DNA of 64,000 bases from CAYONZ01 sp964405465 (lineage in GTDB: Bacteria > Bdellovibrionota > Bdellovibrionia > Bdellovibrionales > JAMPXM01). The stretch covers positions 139,120-203,119 of the forward strand of contig CAYONZ010000001.1 in assembly GCA_964405465.1 (NCBI GenBank). The letters are read 5' to 3'. A program made the translations under genes and the position numbers. Numbering within the stretch: position 1 is the stretch's first letter; each line of letters opens with the position of its first letter. Below are positions 8,250 to 17,717 of the stretch, piece after piece. The notes under the pieces are model-generated. The model was not told where the DNA came from and did no database searches. It was given only the letters and a program-made list of their open reading frames with translations.

Positions 8250-9923
8250 ATGTCAAAGAACGAATTACTATTTGGTGCACTGTTGATTTTCCCTCTTTTG
8301 GGATTTTTGTTTAACGGGCTTCGATTTAAGAGCAAAAATTATTTGTTGGCAGGAACCATGGCGACGGCGGCGGTTTTTCTTTCATTTTTATCTGCACTGG
8401 CTTTAGTAAGTCAGCTGTTTGGAGAGGGACCAGGCGTTCCGACATCGGTTGCGGTCAAATTTTTCGACTGGATATCTGTTGGTGCCTTTAGAGTTTCCGC
8501 CGGATTTGTGGTTGATCACATTAGTGCAATAATGATTTTGGTCATCACTGGAATAGGTACCCTTATCCACTTGTTTAGCATTGGATACATGTCACACGAT
8601 GAGCGTCCAACCAAATACTTTGCCTACCTTAACTTGTTTTTGTTCAATATGCTTTTGCTTGTTCTTGGCGATAATCTTTTGGTTATGTTCGTTGGCTGGG
8701 AAGGCGTTGGTCTTTGCTCTTATCTTTTGATTGGTTTTTGGTTCACTGATTCGGCGAAAGCAGCTGCCGGAATGAAAGCNNNNNNNNNNNNNNNNNNNNN
8801 NNNNNNNNNNNNNNNNNNNNNNNNNNNNNNNNNNNNNNNNNNNNNNNNNNNNNNNNNNNNNNNNNNNNNNNNNNNNNNNGCAGTGATGGCCGCAACAATC
8901 GGTCTTACCCAATGGGACATAAAAAAAGTATTGGCATACTCAACAGTTTCACAGCTTGGCTACATGTTCTTAGCTTGTGGTGTAGGTGCTTTTGGTGCAG
9001 CGATGTTTCATCTCATGACTCATGCATTTTTTAAAGCGCTCATGTTTTTGGGATCTGGAAGTGTAATTCATGCGATGCACGAAGAACAAGATATCAGAAA
9101 AATGGGTGGCTTAAGAAAATACATGCCAATTACACACGGTACTTTTGTGTTGGGATGGCTTGCGATTATTGGCTTGCCTCCCTTTGCCGGGTTTTTCTCC
9201 AAGGATGAAATTTTATGGCAAGCCTACCATAGTCCACTAGGTAGTTCATGGTTATGGGCTGCGGGAGTCTTCGGTGCAGCTTGTACAGCGTTCTATATGA
9301 CTCGCCTAATGGCGCTAACATTTTGGGGTTCCAGTCGGGTTGCCAAAGATGTTCATCCCCATGAGTCTCCTATTTCAATGACCATTCCACTTTTGGTATT
9401 GGGGTTACTTTCGGTTGTGGGTGGATGGATTGGCATTCCGCATGTATTATCGGGCTCTCTTGGTCTCCATATCCCAAACTTTTTGGAACACTGGCTGCAT
9501 GTGTCTGTGCAAGCTGTTGATGTGGGACACGAAGCTCCAGCTGCAGTTGAACTGGGTTTAATGGGTATGTCTGTCGCCGTCGCAGGAATTTCGGCCACAA
9601 TTGCATACTTGTTTTATGTCGTGAATCCGCAAGCACCTAAAAAGTTTGCGGAGGCATTTCAGCCCGCATATGAATTGATTTTCAACAAATACTGGGTTGA
9701 TGAATTCTATTTCGATCGATTGATCAATCCGCTTGTTGCGGCATCAAAGAATCTTTGGGCATATGTGGACGTGGCATTTGTTGATAAATTTACATTTTGG
9801 GCCGCTGATATTGTCAAGGGACTCGGCTCATTTGTGAGAGGCCTTCAAAACGGAAATATGCAGACCTATGCGATGTATATCGCACTTGGTGTGGCTGGAA
9901 CCCTGTTCTTTATAATGAGGTAA
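8250..9923 (+). CDS. nuoL: NADH-quinone oxidoreductase subunit L (interrupted by an assembly gap)
   Basis: NuoL is the distal antiporter-like proton-pumping subunit, anchored by a long lateral helix. The N-terminal part is clear (FVGWEGVGLCSYLLIGFW), as is the core after the gap (DIKKVLAYSTVSQLGYMF, HLMTHAFFKALMFL) and the C-terminal helix region. A run of 100 N at 8780-8879 stands where about 125 residues would be expected by comparison with E. coli NuoL, including the buried Lys of the GKSAQ segment and the conserved His residues. The frame happens to stay open across the N run, but the deduced 557-residue protein is artificially short. The gene itself is very probably intact. Confidence 0.93.
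   Translation: MSKNELLFGALLIFPLLGFLFNGLRFKSKNYLLAGTMATAAVFLSFLSALALVSQLFGEGPGVPTSVAVKFFDWISVGAFRVSAGFVVDHISAIMILVITGIGTLIHLFSIGYMSHDERPTKYFAYLNLFLFNMLLLVLGDNLLVMFVGWEGVGLCSYLLIGFWFTDSAKAAAGMKXXXXXXXXXXXXXXXXXXXXXXXXXXXXXXXXXXAVMAATIGLTQWDIKKVLAYSTVSQLGYMFLACGVGAFGAAMFHLMTHAFFKALMFLGSGSVIHAMHEEQDIRKMGGLRKYMPITHGTFVLGWLAIIGLPPFAGFFSKDEILWQAYHSPLGSSWLWAAGVFGAACTAFYMTRLMALTFWGSSRVAKDVHPHESPISMTIPLLVLGLLSVVGGWIGIPHVLSGSLGLHIPNFLEHWLHVSVQAVDVGHEAPAAVELGLMGMSVAVAGISATIAYLFYVVNPQAPKKFAEAFQPAYELIFNKYWVDEFYFDRLINPLVAASKNLWAYVDVAFVDKFTFWAADIVKGLGSFVRGLQNGNMQTYAMYIALGVAGTLFFIMR
8780..8879. other. Assembly gap of 100 N inside nuoL
   Basis: Exactly 100 undetermined bases, the conventional placeholder for a scaffold gap of unknown size. 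Comparison with the NuoL family suggests about 375-380 bases are actually missing, so coordinates to the right are probably short by some 280 bases. Confidence 0.95.
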
Positions 9924-9926
9924 GTG

Positions 9927-11480
9927 ATGTTGTTATCTGCTCTCATATTTTTGCCCGTCCTATTCGCGTTGGTAATTGCAAGTTTGCCAAAGGATACTTG
10001 GATTCGGCCAGTTGCAATTTTATTTTCAGTGGCGGAGTTCGCAGTTAGCCTTCTTTTGTTCACCAGATTCGATAAAACCTCAGCGGCACTTCAGCTTGTT
10101 GAGAAACACAACTGGTTGCCAGATCTCGGAATTCAATATTTTGTGGGCATAGATGGAATCTCACTTTGGTTGGTAATGCTAACAACACTTCTGTTGCCGA
10201 TCATCATTCTTGGCAGTTGGACAGCGATAGACAAAAAGGTAAAGGGATTTCATGTTTCAATGTTTTTACTTACCAGTGCTATGATTGGTTCGTTTCTAGC
10301 AATGGACTTGATCCTTTTCTATATCTTCTTTGAGCTCTCATTAGTGCCAATGTATTTTATGATTGGAATCTGGGGAGGGAGCCGCCGGATTTATGCAACG
10401 ATGAAGTTTTTTATTTATACGATGGTTGGCTCTGTTCTCATGTTGTTAGCGATGATTTATTTAATGTTTGCCGCTCGCGATACACTGGGAACATTCACGG
10501 CTGATTTAACATCTATTTACACACTTAAGCTTCCGTTTGTTGCGGGTTCTTTACTGAATCCACAAACGCTTCTATTTTTCGCATTTTCTCTGGCATTTGC
10601 CATAAAAGTTCCAATGTTTCCGTTTCACACATGGTTGCCGGATGCACACGTCGAAGCCCCGACTCCTGGGTCTGTCATCTTGGCCGGTGTTATGCTCAAG
10701 ATGGGTACCTATGGATTTATGCGTTTTGTATTGCCGCTTTTTCCTGAAGCCTCTCAGCACTATGCATGGGTATTTTTATTTTTAGGTGTGGTAGGTATTA
10801 TTTACGGCGCACTTGTCGCCATGGTACAGCCAGATATCAAGAAGTTGGTGGCATATTCTTCAGTGTCTCACATGGGTTACGTGATGCTCGGAATTTTCGC
10901 GCTGAATGTGTATGGCGCAAACGGAGCACTTTACCAGATGCTTAATCATGGTGTGAGCACTGGAGCCTTGTTTTTGTTGGTGGGAATGATTTATGAGCGC
11001 ACTCACTCTAGGGAAATTTCCAAATATGGTGGCTTGGCAAAAATTTTGCCGATTTTTACGATATTGTTTTTTATCGTCACTCTATCCAGCATTGCGGTAC
11101 CGATGACGAATGGGTTTGTCGGAGAGTTTTTAATCTTATTGGGATCATTTTTGACTAACAAAGGTGTGACATATTTTGCCGTGACCGGGGTCGTGCTCGG
11201 TGCAGTTTATATGTTGTGGATGTTTAAGCGAGTTTTTTTTGGTGAGCCGGGCGAGTTAGTAAAAGATGAACATCACCCTCTACATGATTTAAACATGCGC
11301 GAAATTGTTGTCTTGGCGCCACTATTACTATTGATATTTTGGATGGGATTGTTTCCTGGACACTTTCTTGATTGGTCAAAGGCAAGCGTTGATCATTTGA
11401 TTGATCAACGTGATCACTACAATTTAACGATTGCGCCAAGATCCGGCGCGAACACTGTGGCTTCTGAGGTGGTTCGATGA
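9927..11480 (+). CDS. nuoM: NADH-quinone oxidoreductase subunit M
   Basis: NuoM is the middle antiporter-like proton-pumping subunit of complex I. Key features are FELSLVPMYFMIGIWGG with the conserved Glu near residue 140, PFHTWLPDAHVEAPTPGSV, and LAGVMLKMGTYG with the conserved Lys. About 14 hydrophobic helices span 517 residues, the normal size. The ATG at 9927 follows a GAGG at 9917-9920; the GTG at 9924 directly abuts the nuoL stop and is the alternative. The gene overlaps nuoN by four bases. Confidence 0.97.
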   Translation: MLLSALIFLPVLFALVIASLPKDTWIRPVAILFSVAEFAVSLLLFTRFDKTSAALQLVEKHNWLPDLGIQYFVGIDGISLWLVMLTTLLLPIIILGSWTAIDKKVKGFHVSMFLLTSAMIGSFLAMDLILFYIFFELSLVPMYFMIGIWGGSRRIYATMKFFIYTMVGSVLMLLAMIYLMFAARDTLGTFTADLTSIYTLKLPFVAGSLLNPQTLLFFAFSLAFAIKVPMFPFHTWLPDAHVEAPTPGSVILAGVMLKMGTYGFMRFVLPLFPEASQHYAWVFLFLGVVGIIYGALVAMVQPDIKKLVAYSSVSHMGYVMLGIFALNVYGANGALYQMLNHGVSTGALFLLVGMIYERTHSREISKYGGLAKILPIFTILFFIVTLSSIAVPMTNGFVGEFLILLGSFLTNKGVTYFAVTGVVLGAVYMLWMFKRVFFGEPGELVKDEHHPLHDLNMREIVVLAPLLLLIFWMGLFPGHFLDWSKASVDHLIDQRDHYNLTIAPRSGANTVASEVVR

Positions 11481-12943
11481 ACACAAAATTAATACAGGAC
11501 CTCACAATTGTTTCTCCACTTTTTGCGCTTTTAATTGCGGGTTTTTTGCCTCTTTTGATCAAAGTAATTAATGGCAACAAAGAGCCGAATCCGTTTTTGA
11601 CCATGATCACTGGTTTTGTAGGGATACTGGTTGCCACCGTTTTAACTCTTTCGATGGCCGGTGGAAAAATGACTGGCTTCAGTGAGGCCATTGTTTTAGA
11701 TGGCATTAGTGTTTGGGTTAGTTATTTGGTGTATTTGGTTACTGCGGTTTCATTGATGATTTCATACGACAGTGTTGTAACCAAGGGTTATCAGTTTGCC
11801 GAATTCATGTTCCTCATGTTGAGTTCTGCAATTGGAATGTTGACGCTGGCACTTTCGAACGATTTGATCGTTTCATTTATTGGAATCGAATTGATGTCTT
11901 TGTGTCTTTATATTTTGGTTGCCATGAGTAAAGAATCAATTCTTTCAAAAGAGGCTGCATTTAAATACTTTGTATTGGGCAGTTTCGCCTCAGCCATAAT
12001 GTTATATGGGGTTTCTTTTATTTATGGAACTGTAGGATCAACTTACTTGCCGCAGGTTACAGCAGCCGTTGGGCCCTTAATTGGAACCAACAGATTATTT
12101 CTTGTGGGGCTAGTGATGTTGGTTTTGGGTTTGGCATTCAAGGTGTCAATATTTCCATTTCATTCATGGACCCCAGATGTTTACCACGGATCGCCAACTC
12201 CGGTGACGGCATTTATGGCAACCTCTGTAAAGGCGGTTGTTTTTGTTTTGTTCATTCGATTGTTTAATACTTCAGGATTGATTGAGTCTCCAAAGCTTCT
12301 GTCTGCCCTGCAGTGGCTTGCTGTTTTGACGATGTTTGCAGGTAACGTGGGCGCCTTGATGCAAAGTAATTTCAAACGAGTTCTTGCCTACTCAAGTGTC
12401 GCTCATTCGGGATATTTGCTGGTGGGTCTAATTGCCGCTGGATTTGGAAATCATTTTTCTGCCGGTGCAAGTGGCGTCATGTTTTATCTGTTTTCGTACA
12501 CGATCATGACACTGGGATCTTTTGCGATTGTTTCGATCTATGAGCGCTCTACCAATTCTGTTGTGACAGTTGATAGTCTAAAGGGAATGGGGAAGAAGCA
12601 TCCAGTAATGGCGATGAGTCTAACAGTGCTGATGTTAAGTTTGGCTGGCGTCCCTCCGACTCTCGGGTTTTTTGGGAAGTTTTATATTTTTTCTGCAGCA
12701 ATTGAACAGGATTTTTATTGGTTAGCACTCTGGGGAGTAGTTAACTCAGTAATTAGTGTGTGTTATTATTTGCGTCCAGTTGTGATGATGTATATGAGTG
12801 ACGAAGTTGGTGCGGAAACTTCGGAGGACAATTTGTTAACTAAGACAGCCGTTTTGTTGACCGCAATTATGGTGATTGTGCTCGGTCTGTTTTCATCTCC
12901 GGTGCTTAAGGCTGTTCAAGAGTCTGTCAAAAATCTACTTTAG
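11477..12943 (+). CDS. nuoN: NADH-quinone oxidoreductase subunit N
   Basis: NuoN is the third antiporter-like subunit, proximal to the quinone site. Recognisable segments are FIGIELMSLCLYILVAM with the conserved Glu, PFHSWTPDVYHGSPTPVTAF and ATSVKAVVFVLF with the conserved Lys, and FKRVLAYSSVAHSGYLLVG. The 488-residue length is typical. Its ATG overlaps the nuoM stop as ATGA, implying coupled translation. It ends the operon, facing the convergent patatin gene across 39 bases that include a GC-rich hairpin. Confidence 0.97.
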   Translation: MNTKLIQDLTIVSPLFALLIAGFLPLLIKVINGNKEPNPFLTMITGFVGILVATVLTLSMAGGKMTGFSEAIVLDGISVWVSYLVYLVTAVSLMISYDSVVTKGYQFAEFMFLMLSSAIGMLTLALSNDLIVSFIGIELMSLCLYILVAMSKESILSKEAAFKYFVLGSFASAIMLYGVSFIYGTVGSTYLPQVTAAVGPLIGTNRLFLVGLVMLVLGLAFKVSIFPFHSWTPDVYHGSPTPVTAFMATSVKAVVFVLFIRLFNTSGLIESPKLLSALQWLAVLTMFAGNVGALMQSNFKRVLAYSSVAHSGYLLVGLIAAGFGNHFSAGASGVMFYLFSYTIMTLGSFAIVSIYERSTNSVVTVDSLKGMGKKHPVMAMSLTVLMLSLAGVPPTLGFFGKFYIFSAAIEQDFYWLALWGVVNSVISVCYYLRPVVMMYMSDEVGAETSEDNLLTKTAVLLTAIMVIVLGLFSSPVLKAVQESVKNLL

Positions 12944-12955
12944 AAGTTAAATAAA

Positions 12956-12975
12956 TCGGCCTCGCCAGGGGCCGG
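12956..12975. terminator. Candidate bidirectional terminator between nuoN and the patatin gene
   Basis: CGGCC (12957-12961) and GGCCG (12970-12974) form a short GC-rich hairpin with an eight-base loop in the convergent spacer. On the minus strand it is followed by a T-rich stretch (ATTTATTTAA), so it may serve mainly the patatin gene. The stem is only five pairs. Confidence 0.35.
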
Positions 12976-12982
12976 GTTAGCA

Positions 12983-14188
12983 TTAAATATTTATTTTTCG
13001 TAGTGTCTGAATTGCGGCCTTGAAGCCAATGTGGACAATCTTTCCAAGCGTCTCTGGATTCAAACTAAAGTGATCGACAAAAAACATCTCATGATCCTGA
13101 GGTTGTGGATGAATATAGATATAATCCACTCCCTGTTTGAAGTTTGCCCTTTTGGCCACGATTTCCATGAGTTTTTCTTTATGTTCATTTGGTAGGCCTG
13201 TTTGCTGAAAATAACCATCAATCGCTTTTAAAATGGAATCATAATTTTGTTGATGCTCGATATGTTTCTCAATTTTCTGTTGAATAACTTGATACAAAGC
13301 TTGGTTGATGATTACCGGGATACCGTAGTTGTGCAGGCTGCCGATCTCGGGAGTAAAATGATATGGGTGAACTGAGTAACTCGAAATTACTAAATCAGCG
13401 CCATGGTCTGCAGCTACATGCGTAGAAAGAGTGTCGCGAATTTCTCCGTCAAAAAAGAAGAGCTCCTTTCCTTTTTGGTTTTTGATTCCATAGGGAGCAA
13501 AAAATGGAGGAAGGCTGGCAGACGAAGCCACAGCATCACTGATACTTGCAAAGTTCGCATATTTCACTGTTTTGACTTTGTAGGTTTCTGGAAAATTTCC
13601 GAATACAACTTTGCGACTATGGTTTAGTTGTGTGCCCACGACAAAGAGTTCAACGCCCAGCTTGGAAAATTGATTCGGTGGGAATACATATTTCCGCAGA
13701 TATTTTTCTATACCTTTGGTGGTAAAAAGCCCGTTCACTTTGAATCCATTTTTCAAAAATGCCTCAAGACCCCCAGTAATGATAGATTGTCGTCGAATGA
13801 CATTGGGAATGAAACTCATGAAGTTTCCACCATTCAGCGTAAACATGTCGAGGTATGTGAGCGGTCGGAGTCGCGCGTTTGGTTTGCGCAGCTTGGTCAT
13901 TCTTTTCAAATCTGTATTCGAGCCACGTTCAAAGGCATCGATAATCGCATCCACTCCATAGCCAGCCGCGAGAAAAGCAGAAATCACTGCGCCGGCACTG
14001 GATCCGACATAAACTCGAATCGTCATTTTGCCATCGGGATATTTGAGCTCCACTTCGTCTTTAGTTCCACCAGCAAAGATAAAACCCTTTTCGCGAAGCG
14101 CAAGGCAGACGCCCAAATGAAAGGCCGCGGCTTTAATTCCACCGCCGGAAAGTACTAAGGCAATTTTCTTTTTCTCGCTAATGCGCAT
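12983..14188 (-). CDS. Patatin-like phospholipase
   Basis: Predicted lipid acyl hydrolase of the patatin family. The oxyanion loop SGGGIKAAAFHLGV lies at residues 14-27, the nucleophile elbow GSSAG at 62-66 (Ser64), and the dyad Asp is in FFDGEIRD near residue 248. The canonical motif is DG[GA]; here it reads DGE, a small departure. No signal peptide or membrane segment is visible. The protein, 401 residues, carries a C-terminal extension beyond the patatin core. Such enzymes are numerous in Bdellovibrio, where a role in prey lipid degradation is plausible but unproven. It is convergent with nuoN and divergent from the coiled-coil gene at 14376. Confidence 0.85.
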   Translation of the reverse strand: MRISEKKKIALVLSGGGIKAAAFHLGVCLALREKGFIFAGGTKDEVELKYPDGKMTIRVYVGSSAGAVISAFLAAGYGVDAIIDAFERGSNTDLKRMTKLRKPNARLRPLTYLDMFTLNGGNFMSFIPNVIRRQSIITGGLEAFLKNGFKVNGLFTTKGIEKYLRKYVFPPNQFSKLGVELFVVGTQLNHSRKVVFGNFPETYKVKTVKYANFASISDAVASSASLPPFFAPYGIKNQKGKELFFFDGEIRDTLSTHVAADHGADLVISSYSVHPYHFTPEIGSLHNYGIPVIINQALYQVIQQKIEKHIEHQQNYDSILKAIDGYFQQTGLPNEHKEKLMEIVAKRANFKQGVDYIYIHPQPQDHEMFFVDHFSLNPETLGKIVHIGFKAAIQTLRKINI

Positions 14189-14344
14189 ACTATGATTGTA
14201 TAGATTAATATAGGTATTTCCAATATTTAACTGTGAGGCGCTAGTGTCGATGGTGGGCTATTGGAAACCGAAAGAATTTGTTTTGGAGATGCTCTTATAT
14301 TTCAGAGTGTTAGAAAGAACTCTAAAGCAGAAATATTAATTTAC

Positions 14345-14356
14345 AGACCTTGGTCT
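14345..14356. promoter_or_regulatory. Perfect 12-base palindrome upstream of the 14376 gene
   Basis: AGACCTTGGTCT reads the same on both strands and lies 20 bases before the start codon of the HTH-like/coiled-coil gene, in its spacer with the patatin gene. It could be an operator for a dimeric regulator; no matching regulator is identified. Confidence 0.25.
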
Positions 14357-14375
14357 TGTGATAGTGTTTTGAGCA

Positions 14376-14936
14376 ATGACAAAACATGAGGATTGGATTT
14401 CACTTACAGACTATTCATCGAAATACAAAGTGAGTATTTCTACTCTTCGTCGTCGTATTAAGACCGACCAAATCCGGTACTCGTTAATGGCGGGAAAATA
14501 TTTTTTAGCGGATGCACCCCCGGTTGAAAATGTTCAAGACCCTACGCTTCGCTTTGATGTTAAAAGTCTTCATTCGGGAGTCCACCAGCTGTTTCAAAAT
14601 AAGTTTGCGTCGAGTGCCGTAGGTCCAAAAGAATCTGCAAAAAAGGAAGCAATTTCGGAAAATGCATCATCTAACAATAGTGCAATGAAATCTGAGTCTG
14701 GTGTTCAGGATGAACAGGTTTTGGTTACGGCAACAAAGTTACTTCAAGAGCTGAAAAAAGCATACAGCAGTATTTTGCATGAAAAAGAAGAGCAAATTTT
14801 GCAGCTCAAAGAAGAAGTTGTAGATCTAAAAACGCTTGTTCGAGTGCTTGAAGAAGACAACGAACGCCTTCGGGGTAGGATGATTGCTGTGCGTGATCAT
14901 AGAGATCATTCATTTGAAAGCTATCAAAGCGAATGA
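14376..14936 (+). CDS. HTH-like and coiled-coil protein of unknown function
   Basis: Not assigned to a named family. The first 50 residues (WISLTDYSSKYKVSISTLRR, then RRIKTDQIRYSLMAGKYFL) look like a MerR/excisionase-type helix-turn-helix with a short wing. Residues about 60-115 are polar and low in complexity. Residues about 115-175 are strongly charged with heptad-like leucines (LLQELKKAYSSILHEKEEQI), predicting a coiled coil. The layout suggests a dimeric DNA-associated protein. A palindrome lies just upstream. The gene is convergent with lon, and a strong hairpin separates them. Confidence 0.75.
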   Translation: MTKHEDWISLTDYSSKYKVSISTLRRRIKTDQIRYSLMAGKYFLADAPPVENVQDPTLRFDVKSLHSGVHQLFQNKFASSAVGPKESAKKEAISENASSNNSAMKSESGVQDEQVLVTATKLLQELKKAYSSILHEKEEQILQLKEEVVDLKTLVRVLEEDNERLRGRMIAVRDHRDHSFESYQSE

Positions 14937-14960
14937 AAAAAAGGCACGCTTTCGCGTGCC
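14936..14960 (-). terminator. Rho-independent terminator of lon
   Basis: Read on the minus strand, a perfect seven-pair stem (GGCACGC / GCGTGCC) with a four-base loop is followed by seven T residues. It starts 24 bases after the lon stop codon. The T tract partly overlaps the stop codon of the convergent gene. Confidence 0.85.
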
Positions 14961-14983
14961 CAAATTAAATAATTCACGGTTAT

Positions 14984-17419
14984 TTATGCGGCCGAGGCTG
15001 CTGGAGAGTCTTTTTTCTTTCCAGATTTTGAGGTCGGCTTTCGAGATTTCCCTAGTTTTTCTTCGAGCGCCATTTGAAGAACTTCATCTAGATGTTCAAC
15101 ATAGATAAAGTTCAGGTGCTTTTTAAATTCGTCAGGAATATCTGCAACATCTTTTTGGTTGGCCACGGGGACAATTAGGGTTTTCACTCCGTGAAGCAAC
15201 GCTGCCAGAGCTTTCTCTTTTACTCCACCGATCGGCAAGACTCTTCCAGCCAGTGTCACTTCGCCAGTCATTGCAATATCAGCTCTCACAGGCGTATCAG
15301 TCATCAAGCTGATCAACGCTGTCGCAATGGTAATACCTGCTGAAGGTCCATCTTTTGGAATTGCCCCAGCTGGAATATGCACATGGACCTGGTGATTATC
15401 AACCCAATCGTCCGCTATACCTAGTTCTTTTGAATGAGCTCTAGCATAAGACATTGCTGCCGTTGCCGACTCCTTCATGACATCGCCCATTTGCCCGGTA
15501 AGGACCAATCCACCCTTACCTTTCATTTTCAGTGCTTCTACATAAAGAACTTCACCACCGGCTTGAGTCCACGCAAGTCCAGTCGAAATTCCTATCTGAT
15601 TCTCTTTCAATTTTTCATCACGCAAATATTTCGGCGCACCTAGAAGCTCGGTCACTCTGTCTGGAGTGATTACGACTTTGTTCTTTTCGCCAAGAACTAC
15701 TAACTTGGCTACTTTCCTACAAATTGATCCGACTTCTCTCTCTAGATTTCTAAGGCCAGCCTCTCTCGTATAGTGCGAGATCAAATATTTCAGACCTTCC
15801 TCAGTGAACTCGATATTTTTGTCGGTTATACCGTTCGATTCAATTTGTCTACTCACCAAATGCTTTCTGGTAATAAGCAATTTGTCGTTTTCGGTGTAAC
15901 CTGAAATTGAAATTACTTCCATTCTATCGCGAAGTGCAGCCGGAATATTTTCAATCACGTTAGCTGTCGCAATGAAGAGACAGTTGCTTAGATCGAAGTC
16001 GACATTCAGATAATTATCGCGAAATGTGGCGTTCTGTTCTGGATCAAGCACTTCAAGCATTGCCGCACTTGGATCTCCCCTAAAGTCGCTTCCGAGTTTG
16101 TCAATTTCATCTAACACGATGACGGGGTTCTTCGTCTTCACTTGTTTCAAAGCTTGAACCACTTTGCCGGGCATTGCTCCGACATATGTGCGGCGGTGAC
16201 CACGAATTTCCGCTTCGTCCTTAACTCCACCGAGTGCGATTCTAAAGTACTCGCGACCCATCGATCTTGCGATGCTCTTTCCGAGTGAAGTTTTACCAAC
16301 TCCAGGAGGTCCAACAAAACATAGGATTGGGCCCTTCATATTCACATTGTTCTTGAGTTTTCGTACCGCTAAAAATTCGAGAATTCTATCTTTCGCTTTC
16401 TTCAACTCATAGTGATCTTCGTCGAGTATTTTCTTTGCACGCTCGATATCGAGATTGTCTTCAGTAGATTTATTCCATGGAAGATCGATCATCCAATCAA
16501 GGTAAGTTCTTACCATTGAAGCTTCACTCGCATCTGGATGCATTCTTTCAAGACGACCGAGCTGTTTGAGTGCTTCCGTTTGAACAGCCTCTGGCATACC
16601 TGCGCGGACGACCTTTTCTCGAAGCTCTTCAAGCTCTTCTGATTTAGAATCAGCTTCTCCAAGTTCATTCTTTATTGCTCGCATTTGTTCACGCAAGAAA
16701 TATTCTCTTTGAGATTTTGACATTTCATCGCGAGCAGTGCTCTTGATACGAGCCTGCATTTGGAGGACTTCAAGCTGTCGGTCCAAAAATTCACAAACGA
16801 GTTGCAATCTAGTTTTGGTGTCAGTGGCTTCAAGGACCTGCTGAGCTTCAGATACCTTTAGCTCGATATTGCTAGCTAGAATGTCAGCAATTCGATCTGC
16901 TGGTATATTGGGATCGTCAAGATAAGTCAGAATATCTGGAATTAATCGTCTGCCGACAGCGATGATCTTTTCAAGCTGTTCTCTCGCATTTCTCAACAAT
17001 GCTTCGATCTCAATTTGTGGAGTTTGTGTTGGGCTATTTGTAAGAGCATCAACAGAAACTTCGAAGTATGGGTTCAGTTTCGAAAAAGATTTGATGCGAC
17101 CTTTTGATTGACCTTCAATCAAAATCTTAACTCGGCCGTCAGCAAGTTTGCGCATGCGAATGATCTTCGCAATAGTACCAACTGGGTAGATTGAATCCGG
17201 AGCCGGATTCTCGTCTGTTATCTCCTTTTGTGATGCTAAGAAGATGAGTCGATTTTTTGCAAGGGCTTCTTCTACTGCCCGTATGCTGGCTTCGCGACCC
17301 ACAAAGAGTGGTAAAACCATATAAGGAAATACCACGATGTCTCGGACAGGAAGCATCGGCAGTGTTTCTTGGGTGTCTGGAGAACTGGCGTCGTTACCGA
17401 ATTTAGGGTCAAAAGTCAT
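14984..17419 (-). CDS. lon: ATP-dependent protease Lon (LonA)
   Basis: Lon degrades misfolded and regulatory proteins in the cytoplasm. The order is complete: LON substrate-binding N-domain (LPMLPVRDIVVFPYMVLPLF), helical region, AAA+ module with Walker A GPPGVGKTSLGK near residue 370 and Walker B VIVLDEIDKLG, then the peptidase domain with the catalytic Ser in PKDGPSAGIT (near 691) and Lys in GVKEKALAAL (near 734). The tail is Lys/Ser-rich. I prefer the ATG at 17419 (811 residues), preceded by a G-rich ribosome site, to the upstream TTG at 17443. A clear terminator follows. Confidence 0.97.
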   Translation of the reverse strand: MTFDPKFGNDASSPDTQETLPMLPVRDIVVFPYMVLPLFVGREASIRAVEEALAKNRLIFLASQKEITDENPAPDSIYPVGTIAKIIRMRKLADGRVKILIEGQSKGRIKSFSKLNPYFEVSVDALTNSPTQTPQIEIEALLRNAREQLEKIIAVGRRLIPDILTYLDDPNIPADRIADILASNIELKVSEAQQVLEATDTKTRLQLVCEFLDRQLEVLQMQARIKSTARDEMSKSQREYFLREQMRAIKNELGEADSKSEELEELREKVVRAGMPEAVQTEALKQLGRLERMHPDASEASMVRTYLDWMIDLPWNKSTEDNLDIERAKKILDEDHYELKKAKDRILEFLAVRKLKNNVNMKGPILCFVGPPGVGKTSLGKSIARSMGREYFRIALGGVKDEAEIRGHRRTYVGAMPGKVVQALKQVKTKNPVIVLDEIDKLGSDFRGDPSAAMLEVLDPEQNATFRDNYLNVDFDLSNCLFIATANVIENIPAALRDRMEVISISGYTENDKLLITRKHLVSRQIESNGITDKNIEFTEEGLKYLISHYTREAGLRNLEREVGSICRKVAKLVVLGEKNKVVITPDRVTELLGAPKYLRDEKLKENQIGISTGLAWTQAGGEVLYVEALKMKGKGGLVLTGQMGDVMKESATAAMSYARAHSKELGIADDWVDNHQVHVHIPAGAIPKDGPSAGITIATALISLMTDTPVRADIAMTGEVTLAGRVLPIGGVKEKALAALLHGVKTLIVPVANQKDVADIPDEFKKHLNFIYVEHLDEVLQMALEEKLGKSRKPTSKSGKKKDSPAASAA

Positions 17420-17660
17420 CTTTACCCCCGCGTATGCGGACAAGAGTTGAACATATCCTCACAGTTCTTTTCGGTACGGCTGAAGTTTGCTTTAAGAAAA
17501 GATCACGAAAAAAGGTCCGGAAATAATTAATTTGGCCTTGATATAGGTGGGGTTGGACTGGTCATGTGTAGGGAAAAAACAAACAAGTAGCAATTGCTTC
17601 ACGACTAAAGCACAAAGATGCGACGTTCATCAAATAGCCGAAGACTAAAAATACAGCTCA

Positions 17661-17698
17661 CTTAAGAAAGTAAAGAATTTAAGCTTCACTTTCTTAAG
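17661..17698 (-). terminator. Long inverted repeat downstream of the zinc-type dksA-like gene
   Basis: CTTAAGAAAGT (17661-17671) and ACTTTCTTAAG (17688-17698) form a perfect 11-pair stem, and an inner AAG/CTT pairing extends it after one mismatch. It begins 20 bases after the stop of the dksA-like gene on the minus strand, and TTTTTAG follows about ten bases later, so a terminator is likely. A two-sided regulatory role cannot be excluded. The remaining spacer to lon (17420-17660) holds nothing else I can support. Confidence 0.5.
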
Positions 17699-17717
17699 AT
17701 CATTTCGACAAAAATAC

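Noticed and set aside
8592..8920. Minus-strand frames spanning the N run
   Set aside because: They exist only because undetermined bases cannot contain stop codons; the plus-strand nuoL frame explains the region.
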